A DNA stretch of 64,000 bases from Pyropia haitanensis (GCA_008729055.1 SDUX01000007.1:3726090-3790089); one strand, 5' to 3'. Positions 10,341-21,851 are shown, counted from the stretch's first letter. Program-made: numbers and translations. The notes: generated by a model not told the origin, from the letters alone.

Positions 10341-11434
10341 GACGCCTTGGCAGACAGCTGGGACAGGAGAAGACCCCGGTGGACGAGAGGGAAAAGGTGG
10401 CGAGACTGGGACGTCTGTGCGCTGGCAAAATAAAAGTAGGAGCTCGGACGACAGCACGGTGGCGACAGCGCGTGGGTCGTCGGGTACGGTGGGGCAAAAG
10501 GGCGCGAACGGGGACGTGTAAGGTGGCACTGCGCAAGACACCCCACGCGCGGGTGCGCCGCCGTCGCGCGCGTCAACCAGCAGTGGCCCACAGCACGCGG
10601 CACGATGCAACGTGTCACCGCCAGCACGTAGACCAGACACGGACTTCCGCGCCTGGTTTGGAACGGGTGCAGCCTGCCAATGAGAGGTCCTGTTTTCAAC
10701 AGCGCAGCTGACAAGTAGCCCCCACAAGGGAAGAAATTCAAGCGTTATTGTACAGCAACTCGAAATAGATTCATTGGCCCAAACTTTCACATGTATTGGT
10801 ATAATTATATTGGAAATGTGCATGAACATGCGACAAGCCGAAATGACCAACCTCGTGACTGTAACTACTGTAGGACAGCTCCCCGAAAAGGTGGGCCATT
10901 CCGCCCCCCAAACGATCCCCGCCATGCGGTGGCCAGACCGCTGTCGCTAGCGCGGGCGGCTCGGCCGACGGCGCAGCCGAGTCATCGGCGGCGGCCTCCA
11001 ACCGCCGTTGCAGGGGGGGGACCCCCCCCCCGCGCTCCACAGTCGCACCTATCCCCCACACGACCTCGCAGCCGCCCCCGAGCCGCCGCCACGCGCGACC
11101 GCGGGTGCGCTGGATCACGGCGCGAGTGCGGGGCGACCCCGCGCCGTCGGCCCGTTCGTGGCCCGGCGGGGCGGCGCTCACCGCGCGTCGAGCGGCGGAT
11201 GGTGGGGACGGACGCGCGGCGCTCGACGCTCCCACCCCCCGCGCCCCCCCCGCCCCCCCGCCCCCCCTCCCCCCCGTCCCCGCGTCCCCCACTCCCCAAC
11301 CCCTCCGCTCCACCGCTGTCGGCGGCCTGGCCCGGCGGCCTGCGGATTCACGCTGGGCCCCGCGCCCATTGGCGCCGTCGGCCCCGCCGTCGGCGTCGGT
11401 CGGCCCCCCATTGGCGCACGACCCCATTGCTGGC

Positions 11435-11460
<26 letters not shown>

Positions 11461-11465
<5 letters not shown>

Positions 11466-11490
11466 GGCGGGGCGGGGCGGGGCGGGGCGG
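11461..11490 (+). repeat. GGGGC pentanucleotide tandem repeat (G-quadruplex type)
   Basis: Five to six head-to-tail copies of GGGGC directly follow a run of GCG triplets (11437-11462). Four or more closely spaced G4 tracts on the plus strand satisfy the simple G-quadruplex rule. Confidence 0.85.
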
Positions 11491-12092
11491 GCCCAGCGGG
11501 CCGCCGCGGCCACCGCACCGGCGGCGCGTGGCCGGGCGGCCGCCGGTGGCGGTGGCGACAGCGCCAGCGGCTGGCCACTGCGGCGGTGGCGGTGGCGGCG
11601 GCGGCAGGGGGGCGGCCGCCGCGGCGGCGCGGCGTGCGGGGGACTGGCCGCCGCGCTCGTGACCGCGGGCGACCCCATCGTAGACGGCGGGAGGTACACC
11701 CGCGGGCCACGCCGACTGCCGGCCGTCGGTCGGGGGCGGGCGGGGGGCATTGGCTGGGACGACGGGCGGGCGTGTGGGGCGGGGCAGCGCGGTGGGCGCA
11801 GACACCGCCGCGGCCGACGTCGCACGTGCCGGTCATCGCCGGCTGGCGTTGGCAGACGGCCAGGGGCGGCTGATAGGGTGGGGGGGTTTGCTCGGGGGGT
11901 GCCGCCGGGCGTGTGAACTGTGGGAGCGGGGGGGGGGCGGGGGGGGGGGCGCGGGCGCACCCGAGACGTCCACGTCGTCGGCTTGCGAGCCGCCGACGAC
12001 AACCAGCCCGCCGCAGCGGCGGCGGCGGCGGCGGCGGCGGCGGGGATGGCGCCGCTCCCCGACGCGTGTGCTGACGGCGTCTACGCGGGCGA

Positions 12093-12101
12093 CGGCGGCG
12101 G

Positions 12102-12134
<33 letters not shown>

Positions 12135-12205
12135 TGGCGGCGTCGGCGACGGCGTCGGTGGCGGCGTCGGCGTCGGCGACGGCGGCGACGGCGGCGGCGG
12201 CGGGC
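12093..12205 (+). repeat. GGCGTC/GGCGAC hexanucleotide microsatellite
   Basis: Hexamers GGCGTC repeat with GGCGAC and GGTGGC variants for about 110 bases. In one plus-strand frame they encode alternating Gly-Val/Gly-Asp. Whether this is translated is unknown. Confidence 0.85.
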
Positions 12206-12684
12206 GTGACCGTGGGGGCGACGGCGGCAGCGGCGGCGGCGCGGCGGGGGATCCGGGCGCGCCCGCGGCCGGGGAGGGCGGCGGCGACTACGACGCGGGC
12301 GTGCGGCTGCTCGCGTCGGCGGTTGGGGTGGAGATGGGGGGGGCGTGGCCCGCCGCCGGGGAGGAGCCATTGTACGTTTGGGCGTTGAGGTGGGGGGGGG
12401 TACTACGGGGGGGGGGGTACGCCGGTGTCAGAGGAGGTCGGCCGGGGGGGTGGCGGGGGGGGGGACTGGGGGGGGACGTGTCCACGGGCGTGTGCGCAGC
12501 GTGCGGCGCGCGGGCGGTTGGGGTTTGGCAGCGTGGGTGGCCCGCGCCAGCTGTCGGCGGGCGCGGGTGCAGACCCGCGCTGGGCGCGCCCGCGCTGACG
12601 GCGCGCGGGAGGGAGCGGCGGGTGGGTGGGGGGGGCTGTGGGAGTTGTGGGCGGTCGCGGCCGGCGGCGCCGCGGCGGCTGCCG

Positions 12685-12756
12685 CTGCCGCCGCCGTCGC
12701 TGCCGTCGCGGCCGCCGCCGCTGCCGCCGCCGTCGCTGCCGTCGCGGCCGCCGCCG
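12685..12756 (+). repeat. perfect 36-bp tandem duplication
   Basis: The 36 bases at 12685-12720 are repeated without a mismatch at 12721-12756. The unit is itself built of CCG, CTG and TCG triplets. 36 is a multiple of three, so it would keep frame if coding. One plus-strand frame reads Ala/Val. Confidence 0.9.
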
Positions 12757-12924
12757 CCGACGCTGCCGGCCCTCTGTCTGTCGGGCCCCGTTGCTCACAC
12801 GCGTGCCCCTGCTTTGAGCGCCCGCCCGTCCGTCGCGGGCTGCTACTGTGCGCCGCCCCTGTGTCCCTTGGATGTCTGCCCACCTCTCTCTCTCTCATCG
12901 CCTCTCCCCCCCGCTCTCTTTCAG

Positions 12925-14542
12925 ACGTGCCAAGCAAAAGTCGGCCGGCCTGCCCACCGACGGTGCCGCCCCTGTCAAGGCGCCGCTCCCCCCCACGGGC
13001 CTGACGACCACCCCCTCTTCCCCCCTCCCCACCGGTGGCCTCGCCTCGCGCGCACTGACGCTCCTCTCCACCACCGTCGCGTCGGCGCTGCAGGCGTCGG
13101 TGCACTCCTTCCTCCGCTCCTCCATCACCGTCGGCAGCCTGACGCTCGCGCACGCGCCGCCCGACGCGGCGGCCTACACGTTTGGGCAGCCGCCCGCGGT
13201 GGCCGCCGCGGCGGGCGCGCCCGTCGCGACGCTCACCCTCCTCCACCCGCCCGCCTGCTACGCGCGCATCGCGTCGGCGGCGGACATTGGCTTTGCCGAG
13301 GCGTACATGGCCGCCGAGGTGGTTGGCGGCGCCGCCCCCGGCGTGGACGACGCGGACGCGCTGCTCGCCGCGCTGCGGGTGCTAATTGCCAACCGCGACG
13401 GGGGGGCGCTCTCCCCGGGGCGGCTCGTCCTGTCGCGCCTGACGTCCCGCGTGGCGGGGCTGGTGCACCTGGTCGGCCGCCGCAACTCGCTCGCGGGCAG
13501 CGCGCGCAACGTGGCCGCGCACTATGACCTGAGCAACGCGCTGTTTGCCACGTTTTTGGGGCCCAGCTGGACCTACTCGTGCGGCCTGTGGCGGGACCCG
13601 TCGCCGACGGCCGCCGCGGCGGCGGCGACCGCCGCCGCCGCCGTCGTTGCGCCGACGCGTACGGGCGGCTCGCCCCGTGCGGCGGCGGCGGCAGCGGCGG
13701 CCGGCGACGGCGGCGCGGCGGCCGTCGGGGCCACCGGCCGGCAGGGCGGCGCTGCGGGTGGCGGCGGCGTCCCCGACGCGCTGGACGAGGCGCAGTGGCG
13801 CAAGCTGGACGTGGTGATTGCCAAGGCGCGGCTCTACCCGGGCTGCCGGGTGCTGGAGATTGGCTGCGGGTGGGGCGAGTTTGCCATCCGCGCCGCCGCC
13901 ACGACGGGCGCGACCGTCCTCGGCATTACCCTGTCGGTGGAGCAGCTGGAGCTGGCGACCGCCCGCGCCGCCGCCGCGGGCGTGGCCCACCTCGTCCGCT
14001 TTGAGCTGTGCGACTACCGGTCGGTGGCGGGCGTGTACGACCGGGTGGTGTCGATTGAGATGGTCGAGGCCGTCGGCGCGGCGTACCTGCCCGCCTACTT
14101 TGCGGCGGTCGACCGGGCGCTGGCGCCGGGCGGCCTCGCCGTCCTGCAGGTCATCACCGTCCCGGAGGCGCGGTGGCCGACCTACTCGACGACCGCGGAC
14201 TTTATCACCAAGCACGTCTTCCCCGGCGGCTGCTGCCCGTCGTTGGCGGTGCTTGTCGCCGCCGCCGCCGCCGCCGCGCCGTCGCTGTCGGTGGAGGCCA
14301 TCGAGACGTTTGGCCCGCACTACGCGACGACGCTCGCCGCGTGGCGGGCCCGCTTTGTCGCCGCCGTCGGGCGCGGGGAGGTGGCCGCCGCGGGCTTTGA
14401 CGCCACGTTTGTGCGCAAGTGGCTCTACTACCTCGTCTACTGTGAGGCGGGCTTTGCGACGCGCACGTTGAACGTGGCGCAGCTGGTGCTGGGGCGGGCG
14501 GGCAATGTGGACGTACTGGGGGGGGCGCCGCCCCGGGAGTGA
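12925..14542 (+). CDS. cyclopropane-fatty-acyl-phospholipid synthase (SAM-dependent), 5' end missing
   Basis: Transfers the methyl group of S-adenosylmethionine to the double bond of phospholipid acyl chains, making cyclopropane (or methylated) fatty acids at a membrane. The exon begins after a clear acceptor (CTCTCTTTCAG ending at 12924) in mid-codon, so at least one upstream exon is missing. Domain order: N-terminal CFA domain (SLTLAHAP, DIGFAEAYMAAEV), then HYDLSNALFATFLG and WTYSCG, then the SAM-binding motif VLEIGCGWGEFA (13850-13885), GITLSVEQLELA, IEMVEAVGAAYLPAYF, and the end signature YLVYCEAGFATRTLNVAQL. An Ala/Gly/Thr-rich insert of about 60 residues (13600-13780) splits WTYSCGLW from the methyltransferase core; bacterial homologues lack it. 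The stop at 14540 fits the family's C-terminus. Function is confident. I cannot tell whether the missing exon carries an amine-oxidase domain, as in plant homologues. Confidence 0.93.
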
Positions 14543-15338
14543 CGCGGCCCGGTGGGAGAAGGGCTTGGTCGCGGCCGCAGGGGGGGGGGGGCGGCGGAGG
14601 AGGGGAGCGGAAAGGGACGCGAGGGGGGAGGGGGGGGGGTTGCGCAACGCCGAGGAGAGCCATCGGTTTTTATAGGGGGGCGGAGCGGGTGACCGAGGGT
14701 GGGGTCACCGATAGGCCAGGGAGGGCTTGGGCGGCGTGCGCGGGGGGCGGCGCACCGCCGTGGCGCACGCGGCCGTGGCGGCCGCCGCGCGCGACGGCGG
14801 GTGAGGCGTTGGCGGCGGCGCCCGCCGCGCGAGCGGCGCCGTGTCAGACCAGGGTGGTGTTGCTGCTGGCTGTGGCGCGCCGCGCCGCCCCCCCTGTGTT
14901 TTTTTTTTTGTTGCTGTTGTTGCTGCCCTGCCCCTGTATAGATATATCGCGTGTCACCCCAGTGGGAGTGGCGGCGGTACCGACGGTTCTTGTTGGGCAG
15001 AGTCCACACGCGCGAGCGGAGGGGCACCACCCGCCACGGCAGCGGCGACTGGCGCGAGGCGGGCGCCCGCCTCTGGCGCGCCGCCGCCGGGGCACGAATG
15101 GAATTGATCTCGGCTGCACGCACCGACGACTTGTGTTCGTGGTGGCCCCCCCCCCCCCGCCCCCCCCACGCGCCACGCCAACGCATCACGTCCCGCGCGT
15201 CGTCCCGCCCGGCTTGCCGACATCCGTCGGGTTTTCGGCAGCCGTCCGTTAGGGGCGGCGTTGTCGCGAGCGGCGGCGGCCGCGGCGCCGCGGCCGGCGT
15301 CGCCGCTGCCCTTGTCCCCGCCGTCACGGGGCGTGGGC
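14543..15338. other. intergenic
   Basis: Spacer between two plus-strand genes. It has a T-rich, GTT-repeat stretch (14900-14940) ending in a TATAGATATAT element at 14937-14947, about 390 bases before the next start codon. This could belong to the downstream promoter or the upstream 3' end. No gene seen. Confidence 0.5.
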
Positions 15339-15851
15339 ATGGCGGGTGTCCCCGTTAGCGGCGGCGCCCTGGACGCGGCGGGTGCCGCGCCGGCGGCGGC
15401 GGCGGCGGCGGCGGCCGCCGCCCGCGCGGCGGCGGCGGCGGCGGTGCCGCCCGCCGGCACCCTCTCCCACGCCACCCGCCGGCTGCACGCGGCGGTGAAA
15501 AAGGCCAAGGTAGGTGTGGTGGACGCGCCGTCCCTTCTCCGACGCCCCCCTCTCCCCCACCGCCGCCCGTCTGCTCCCACCTCCGCCGCTGCCGCTGCCG
15601 CTGTCCGCCGCCCCCTGCGGACGGACGGGCGCGTGGACGCCCGCCGCGCCGCGCCCGGTGACCGGGTCGAGGGCACGCCCACCACTAACGCCGCGCCGCT
15701 CCCGCCGCTGTGTGCTGTTCGTGGGTGCCCCCGCGCGTCCTGACGGTGTGCCCCCTCCCGCCTCCCCCCCCCCCGCTGCTTTTGCTGGGTACAGAACTTT
15801 GAGGTGCGCAAGCTCGCCCGACGGCTGGGCGCCGCCCCCCCCCCCCCTCCC

Positions 15852-15886
<35 letters not shown>

Positions 15887-16105
15887 GCCGCCACCGCCCC
15901 CACCGCCCCCACCGGCACCGCCCCCACCGCCGCCGGCACGGCCGCCGCGGACGCGGCCGCCCGGCGGTCGCGGCAGGCCACCGCCGTCGCCACCCTCAAG
16001 GCGCTGCCCGTGCCCGCGCTCGCCGCCGCCGCCGTGGCGCGGGCGGCCGCCAAGGCCGCCGCGCCGGGCGGGCGTGCCAAGGGGGGGGTGTGGGCCACGT
16101 CGGTG

Positions 16106-16144
<39 letters not shown>

Positions 16145-16405
16145 GCGGTCGGCGACGCGGCGCCCGCGGTGGACGCGGCGGCTGGCGGCGGCGGAGGTGC
16201 TGCGAGTAGCAGCGACAGCGACAGCGACAGTGACGACGGCGGCGGCGGTGGCGGCGGCGGCGGTAGGCGCGGCGGCCGCGGCGGCCGCGGCGGCGGCGCG
16301 GGCCTGCCGCCGCCGTCGGCCGACGCGGAGGTGGTCAAGGCGCTGGCGGTGCGGGTGACGGACGCCAAGGCGGTCCGCGCGGCGCTCGTCGAGCTCGACG
16401 CCGAA

Positions 16406-16442
<37 letters not shown>

Positions 16443-17317
16443 ACGCCGACGCGTCCTCGACCGACGGCGCCGACGCTGGCGGCGGTGGCGACGCCGCCGC
16501 CGGCAGCGACAGCGACAGTGACCCCGGCGGCGGCGACGGCCGGCCGGCCAAGCGCCCGCGGCGCGGCGACGGGGCGGCGGCTCGCGCCGGGGCGGGGGCG
16601 CGGCCCAAGCGCCCACGGCCGTCGGCGGCGGCGGTCGCCGCGGCGGGCGACAACGGCGACGCCACCGACGGGGCCGCCTCGTTTGACAGCGTCGCGGCAG
16701 AGGAGGCGGAGCGGGCCGCCCGCGACGGTGCCGGCGGCACCGCCGCCGCCACCGCCGCCGCCACCGCCGCCGCCGCCGCCGCCACCGCCGCCGCCACCAC
16801 GACGGACGACTCGTCAGCGGGGGACACGGACGACGTGCGCGACGGGCCCGCGTTTGCCGCCGCCGCCGGCGGTCGGCGCGGCGGCGACCGGCGGCGGGCC
16901 GCCGCGGGCGCGGGCGGCGGCGGCGGCGACGGCGGCGGCGGCGGCCGGCGGCGGCTGGCCGCGCCTGCGGGGCCGCCGCGCAACCGGATGGGCCAGCGCG
17001 CGCGCCGCGCGCTCGCCGAGGCGACCTACGGGCCCGCCGCGGCGCACCTGGCGGCGGCCCGCGGGGGGAGCGGCGGCCGCGGCGGCGGCCGCGGCGGCGG
17101 CGCCGCCGGTGGCGGTCGCGGCGGCGGCGGTGCTGGCGGACCGCCCGCGGGGGGGCGGCCGGCGGGAGGGGGTGGCCGTGGCGGCGGCGGCGGCGGCGCG
17201 GCCGCCGCGGCCGCCGACGACGCGGCCGCGGCGCACCCGTCGTGGGCGGCGCGGCGGGCCGAGGAGCGCAAGCGGGCGGCGGCAACGTTTAGTGGCACGC
17301 GCATTGTGTTTGATTGA
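15339..17317 (+). CDS. BUD22/SRFBP1-family nucleolar protein, two exons, one-base frameshift at a C run
   Basis: BUD22 proteins act in the nucleolus in 40S ribosome maturation (yeast Bud22; human SRFBP1). Exon 1 (15339-15509) starts at the ATG of GGGCATGGCG and ends with the helix LSHATRRLHAAVKKAK at a GTAGGT donor. Exon 2 opens after GGGTACAG at 15795 with NFEVRKLARRLGAA, so the join rebuilds the family's N-terminal basic helix. The C-terminus is diagnostic: NRMGQRARRALAEATYG, then HPSWAARRAEERKRAAA and FSGTRIVFD before the stop. Between them are Ala runs, two acidic SDSDSD blocks (about 16205 and 16510) and basic KRPRR patches suited to nuclear import. After RRLGAA the frame must gain one base, within the 13-C run at 15835-15847. 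Corrected length is about 564 residues. Family assignment rests on the two ends; the middle is low-complexity. Confidence 0.86.
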
Positions 17318-17339
17318 GGGGGGGGGGGGGGGGGGGGGG
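17318..17339 (+). repeat. 22-base poly-G tract directly after the BUD22-like stop codon
   Basis: An uninterrupted run of 22 G begins at the base after TGA (17315-17317) and continues into a G-rich stretch. It is in the presumed 3' UTR. Confidence 0.95.
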
Positions 17340-17602
17340 AGGCGGCGGGACGGCGGTGCGGGCGCGGATGGGTGGGGGCTGGCTTGTCCTACCCTGTTGG
17401 CTTGGCTGCTACTCTTGTTTGCTGTGCGGTCGGCCGCGGCGCGTCGGCCGCCGACGCCGTCACGCCCGCCCGCGGTATGGGCTCACGCACCAACAGCAAC
17501 AAAAAAAAACAGAGCCCGTCTCCGTGATAGCGCGTCAACCCGCGCCCCGACCACCGCTGCAGTCGCCGGTCCACCCACCACCACCCCCCGCACGCCCCCC
17601 CC

Positions 17603-17888
17603 TCACCACTGGATGACAAAGCGGTCGACGCCGAGGCGGCGCTTCCCCCCCCCCCCCCCCCCCTCCGCGGCCGCCCCCAGCGGCTGCCCACACTCGAGCC
17701 GCAGCAGCCGCAGGTACTGCCGCTGCACCAGCGAGTGCCGGCCAGTCACGCCCGCCCGGTCCAGCCGCACCCGCGTGCGCCACGGCGCGGCATCCCACGC
17801 GTGCCGCCCGTCGGCGGGCGGCAGCAGCGGGACCGTCTCGGCGGGGGGGGTGGGGGAGGGGGAAAAGGTGCCGGCCGCGGCGGCGGGT

Positions 17889-17928
<40 letters not shown>

Positions 17929-18830
17929 GCGCGGTCGCGGCGGTGGCCGACGCTGGCGGGGCGCCGCCGCCACCGCCGCCGCCGCCACCCGCCAGCGGCG
18001 GCGGCGGCAGGCGCGCCGCGGCCGACGGTGGCGCCACCGTGGCCGCCGCCGCGGCCGGCGGCGACGGCGGCACCGACTCCTCCACGCCCCGCACGTAGGC
18101 GGCCCAGCACGGGGACAGGTCGTCCGCGTCGTCTGGGAGCTCCCGCTTGACCGCGTAGACGAGGCGGAGGGCCAGGTCCGCCCGCCCGCCCGCGCCGCAC
18201 ACGCGGAAGAGCGAGTGGAAGCTCATGATGCTCGTCGCCGCCGACGGCCGCGCGCGGCCGCCGCCACCGCCGCCCACCGCCGCCGTGGCCACCGCCCCCG
18301 CCGGCGGCCGCCGGCTGCTGTCGTCGGCCGCGTCGGCGGCGGCGCCCCCCGCCTCCGCGGCGGCGGCCGCCGCCGCCGCTGCGGCCGCGTCATCGGCCGC
18401 CGGCAGCGCCGCGCGGAGGCGCTTCCACGTGGCGAGCGCGCGGTCAATGTCGTCGCCGCACGCGGCGAGCGTCGCGTTGACCATGGACGGGGTGACCTCG
18501 ACTCCCCCCGCGAGCGCCTCAAACAGCAGCGCCTCGGCCGTGTCGGGCGCCCGCGGCACCGCCCGCCCCGCCGCGGTGATGGCCGAGCAGTAGGTGAGCG
18601 CGTCGGGCGGCACGCCCGCCGCGCGCATCCGCGCGAGGAGGGACCGCGCAAAGGGGATGTCGCCGGCGCGGCCGGCCGCGGCGGCCGCCGAGTTGAACGA
18701 AAAGACGTCGGGGGTGTAGCCGTCGGCGGCGAGGGCGGTCAGCGCGGTGGCCGCCCCGTTGGCGCACTTGGCGTCGGCAAACGCCGCGATGAGCGCGTTG
18801 TAGTAGCGGAGCGTCGGCTCCACGGGCGTG

Positions 18831-18862
<32 letters not shown>

Positions 18863-20648
18863 CCCCCCACCCGCCGTGGCCAGGCGCTTGCGGTACAGCG
18901 CCCACGCGGCCCACACGTCCCGGCGCGCGGCCGGCACGCGCGCGGCGGTCGCCGCGCGCGCGCGGCGGCCGAGCGCGCGCACGACACACGCCTCGGTGAC
19001 CACATCGCGGCGGACCCCCCCCCGGCGCATGCTCCGCAGCAGCGGCTCGAGCGTCCACAGCCCCCCCGTGCCCGACGGCCCCCGCACGCAGCCGTCGAGG
19101 AGGATGTTGTAGGTGACCACATCCGGCCGCAGCCCCGCCGCGCGCATCTCGCCGAGCAGCACCAGCGCCTCGTCCGGCCGCCCCGCCCGCACCAGCGCCG
19201 CCATGACCATGTTAAACAGGCCGACGGTGGGCGGCGGCACCGGGTCACCCCCCGCCGCCGCCGCCGCCGCCCCCGGCGGTACCACCAGCGCCCCTGCCGC
19301 CGCGTCCGCGGCCGACGGCCGCGCCCCCACCGGCGGCGCCTCCCGCGCGCGCCACCCCCCCCGCCGCCGCCGCCGCTGCGCCGCCCACACCGCCGCCGAC
19401 GTGGCGGCGGCACGCCGCCGCGCGGCGGGCGGCCAGTGGCGGCGGCGGTCGCGGAGCAGCGCGACCGCCTCGTCCGCGCCGTGCACGCGGCCGACGAGGC
19501 CGGTGATCGCGTCCCAGGCGGCGGCGCCCGCCGCGACGCGGCCCGCCACCGCCACGCGGAGGACGCCCAGGCCCGTGTCCGCGTCGCCGGCGGCGATCGC
19601 CGCGCGCACCGCGTCGCGGATGGCGGCGGGGGAGGGGGCGGCGGCGGCGGCGGCGGCGGCGCCCGCCGCGGCGGGCGACGGGCCGGGGTCGAGGGAAGCC
19701 AAAAGGTCCTCATGGGCGGCCGCCGCTGCCGCCAGGCGGTGGCCGTCGCCGCCGCCGTCGCCGCCAGTGCCGCCGCCGCCGCCGTCGACGGCGGCCCCAC
19801 CGCCCCCCCCGCGACCGCAAACGCAGTGTGCAGCGCGGCGAGCGCCCCCCCCGCGTCGCCCGCCACAACGTGCGCGTGCACAAGGCTCGTCGGCAGGTCG
19901 GGCGGCAGCGGCACGCCGCGGGGCAAGCCCGCGGCGGCCACCCCCAGCAGCCGCCGGCACGTCGAGACCGCCCCCGCGCGGCCCGCCGCAACGATCGCGG
20001 CGCGCAACAGCGGCAGCGGCGGGCGAGCGCCGGGGGGGGCCGCCGCCGCGGCGGCGGCGAGGTCAGCCTGCGCGGCCGCGAGCGCCGCCGCCGCCGCCGC
20101 GGGGGGGGGCGCCGGCGGCCGCCGCCGCGTGCGCCGCCGCCGGCCAGGCGGCGGGTGCGACCCGCCGCCGCCCGCCGCACCGCCGCTGCTGCCGCTGCCG
20201 CTGCCGCGCAGCCGGCCCGCCGTCGCCGCCGCCGCCGCGGGCGCCGGCCCGCCCGCGGGCGCGGCCGCGCCGCCACGCCAGGCGGGCCCGGCGGCGCCGG
20301 CCGCGACGTGCGGCGGCCGCCGCGGGGGCGGGAAGTGGGGCGCCCGCGGCGCCGCCGCCGCCGGGCGGGGCCGCAGCGGCGACGGCGGCGGCGGGGGGGG
20401 GGGGGGGCCGCCGGCCGCGGGGGGGTGGCGGTGGCGGCGGCAGCGGCGGCCGCCGCTGAGCCGGCCGGCCGGCGGCCACGGCCGGCGCCGGCGCCGGCGC
20501 CGGCCAGGCGGCGGGGCGCCACAAACGGCGGCACGCCAGGGGTGGGGGCGGTGGCGCCGCCGCCGGCGAGGCGGAGGAGGGGCGGCGTGGGCAGGAAGGC
20601 CAGCGCCGACGCGGGGGGGGCACCCCCGCCGCGCCATGCGGTGGTCAT
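17603..20648 (-). CDS. pentatricopeptide repeat (PPR) protein, two one-base frameshifts at homopolymers
   Basis: PPR proteins bind organelle RNA base by base and guide its cleavage, splicing, editing or translation. The minus-strand frame contains clear P-type repeats: FNMVMAALVRAGRPDEALVL followed by LRPDVVTYNILLDGCV, then YYNALIAAFADAK, YTPDVFSFNSAAAAAGRAGD and VPPDALTYCSAITAAGRA. The N-terminal part (ATG 20648, MTTAWRGGGAPPASALAFLP) is Ala/Pro/Arg-rich without acidic residues and fits a plastid or mitochondrial presequence. The coding frame changes at a 15-G run (20393-20407) and an 8-C run (19803-19810), each repaired by one added base, giving about 1015 residues. Long Ala and Gly runs interrupt the repeat array. 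The C-terminus (VQRQYLRLLRLECGQ) shows no DYW or SMR domain. PPR identity is firm, the organelle and RNA target are unknown. Confidence 0.86.
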
Positions 20649-21851
20649 GGCAGCGGGAAAGCACGCGGTGAAGTCGTCAACCACGGGTCGAAAAGGGCAA
20701 CGGCCGGGGGGCGTCAAAAAGAGCGGGGTCGGCTGTCCTTGCGAACCGCAACGCTTCGTAGGAGGCCAAGCGTGTCTGCTGCCGCCGCCACCACCGCCGC
20801 CGCCACTGCCGCCGACACACCGCTACCACCGCGGCGGCCGCCGCCGACACACCGCAACCGCCGTGACGGCCGCCGCCACGACCGACACCGGCGGGGGGGT
20901 CGGGACCGTCGGCACGGCACAGCTGTAGGGGGCGGACGAGCCGCCCGCTCCGTCGGACGCAACCGCGGGGTCGCTGGTCACGGTCGTGAGCCGACGATGG
21001 CCCCGCGCCGCCATTGGCATCGACGTGCGTGGCGCGGAGCTGGGGGCCCCTCCGCGCGTATCTCCGCGGCCAGGCCAAAGCCAGCTTCTCTGCACGACTT
21101 GGATGGAAGTCTTTGTGATAACTCCAAAGATGATCGTCTTCAGGCCTGTCCGCCACCCAACACGTGACCGTGTCGTGTACGTGGGCCATCCATCCACCGT
21201 GTACTTCCACGCATATCTCAACGCGCTCATATCCCGCGCTGGTCTAAAGTTTGATCGTCTCGAGCACCAGAAGGTGTCTTGATCGTACGATCCTGGCCTA
21301 TGTAAAGCACTACGTGGCGGGGGAAGTGCCACGTGACGCTGTGCAGTCACGGGATATGAGAGTCGTCGCCCTTTCGCACCGAAAGGTCACTGGATGGAGA
21401 TGCCACGGCCCAGCAGCCACGCCGCCGCCCCCGGTTGGGGCTGCCACTGGCCCAGACGAGCGGCGGCGCCTGTGCGGCCTCGCGCATGCCGCCGCGTGGG
21501 GCGGCCGCGCGGCCCCGCGCGGGCGTGGTCGTGCTGGCGGTGGGGGGGGGCGGGTTGCTGCGCGCAGAACGGACCTACCCCCCCCCCCCCCCCCCCCCCC
21601 CACACCCTCCCCCCTCCCAGCACGACCGGCCCCGCGCCGCGCCGCCGACGCCTGCGTCACCCCCCCCCTCGGCGTCCGTCCCCTCTGCCGCTGCCGGCTG
21701 CGCTTCCCCCTCCTTGCGGGGGATCCCCCCGCCGCTGCTGCCGCCGCCGCTCCTCCTGTGGGCGCTGCGGCGCGCCTCTGCCCCGGCCGCGCATCGCGCG
21801 CCTCCGTTTTTCGGGTGCGCCCGCGCGGTCGTGGTGTGTGCACCGACGCGG

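Larger units (their letters stand above)
10341..12924. other. GC-rich low-complexity region, gene content unresolved
   Basis: No gene can be called firmly. Several frames on both strands stay open for hundreds of codons only because stops are rare. 10735-10870 is an isolated A/T-rich island. The piece 12283-12390 on the plus strand reads DYDAGVRLLASAVGVEMGGA with GC-ended codons and could be a real exon, perhaps the 5' exon of the downstream lipid methyltransferase, followed by a possible donor (TTGAG/GTGGGG near 12389). The region also holds the tandem repeats listed separately. Confidence 0.4.

Noticed and set aside
10791..11916. Overlapping 300-360-codon frames on both strands upstream of the cyclopropane synthase
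   Set aside because: All are Arg/Pro/Gly/Ala repeats through triplet and pentamer runs with no domain; none stands out by codon usage.
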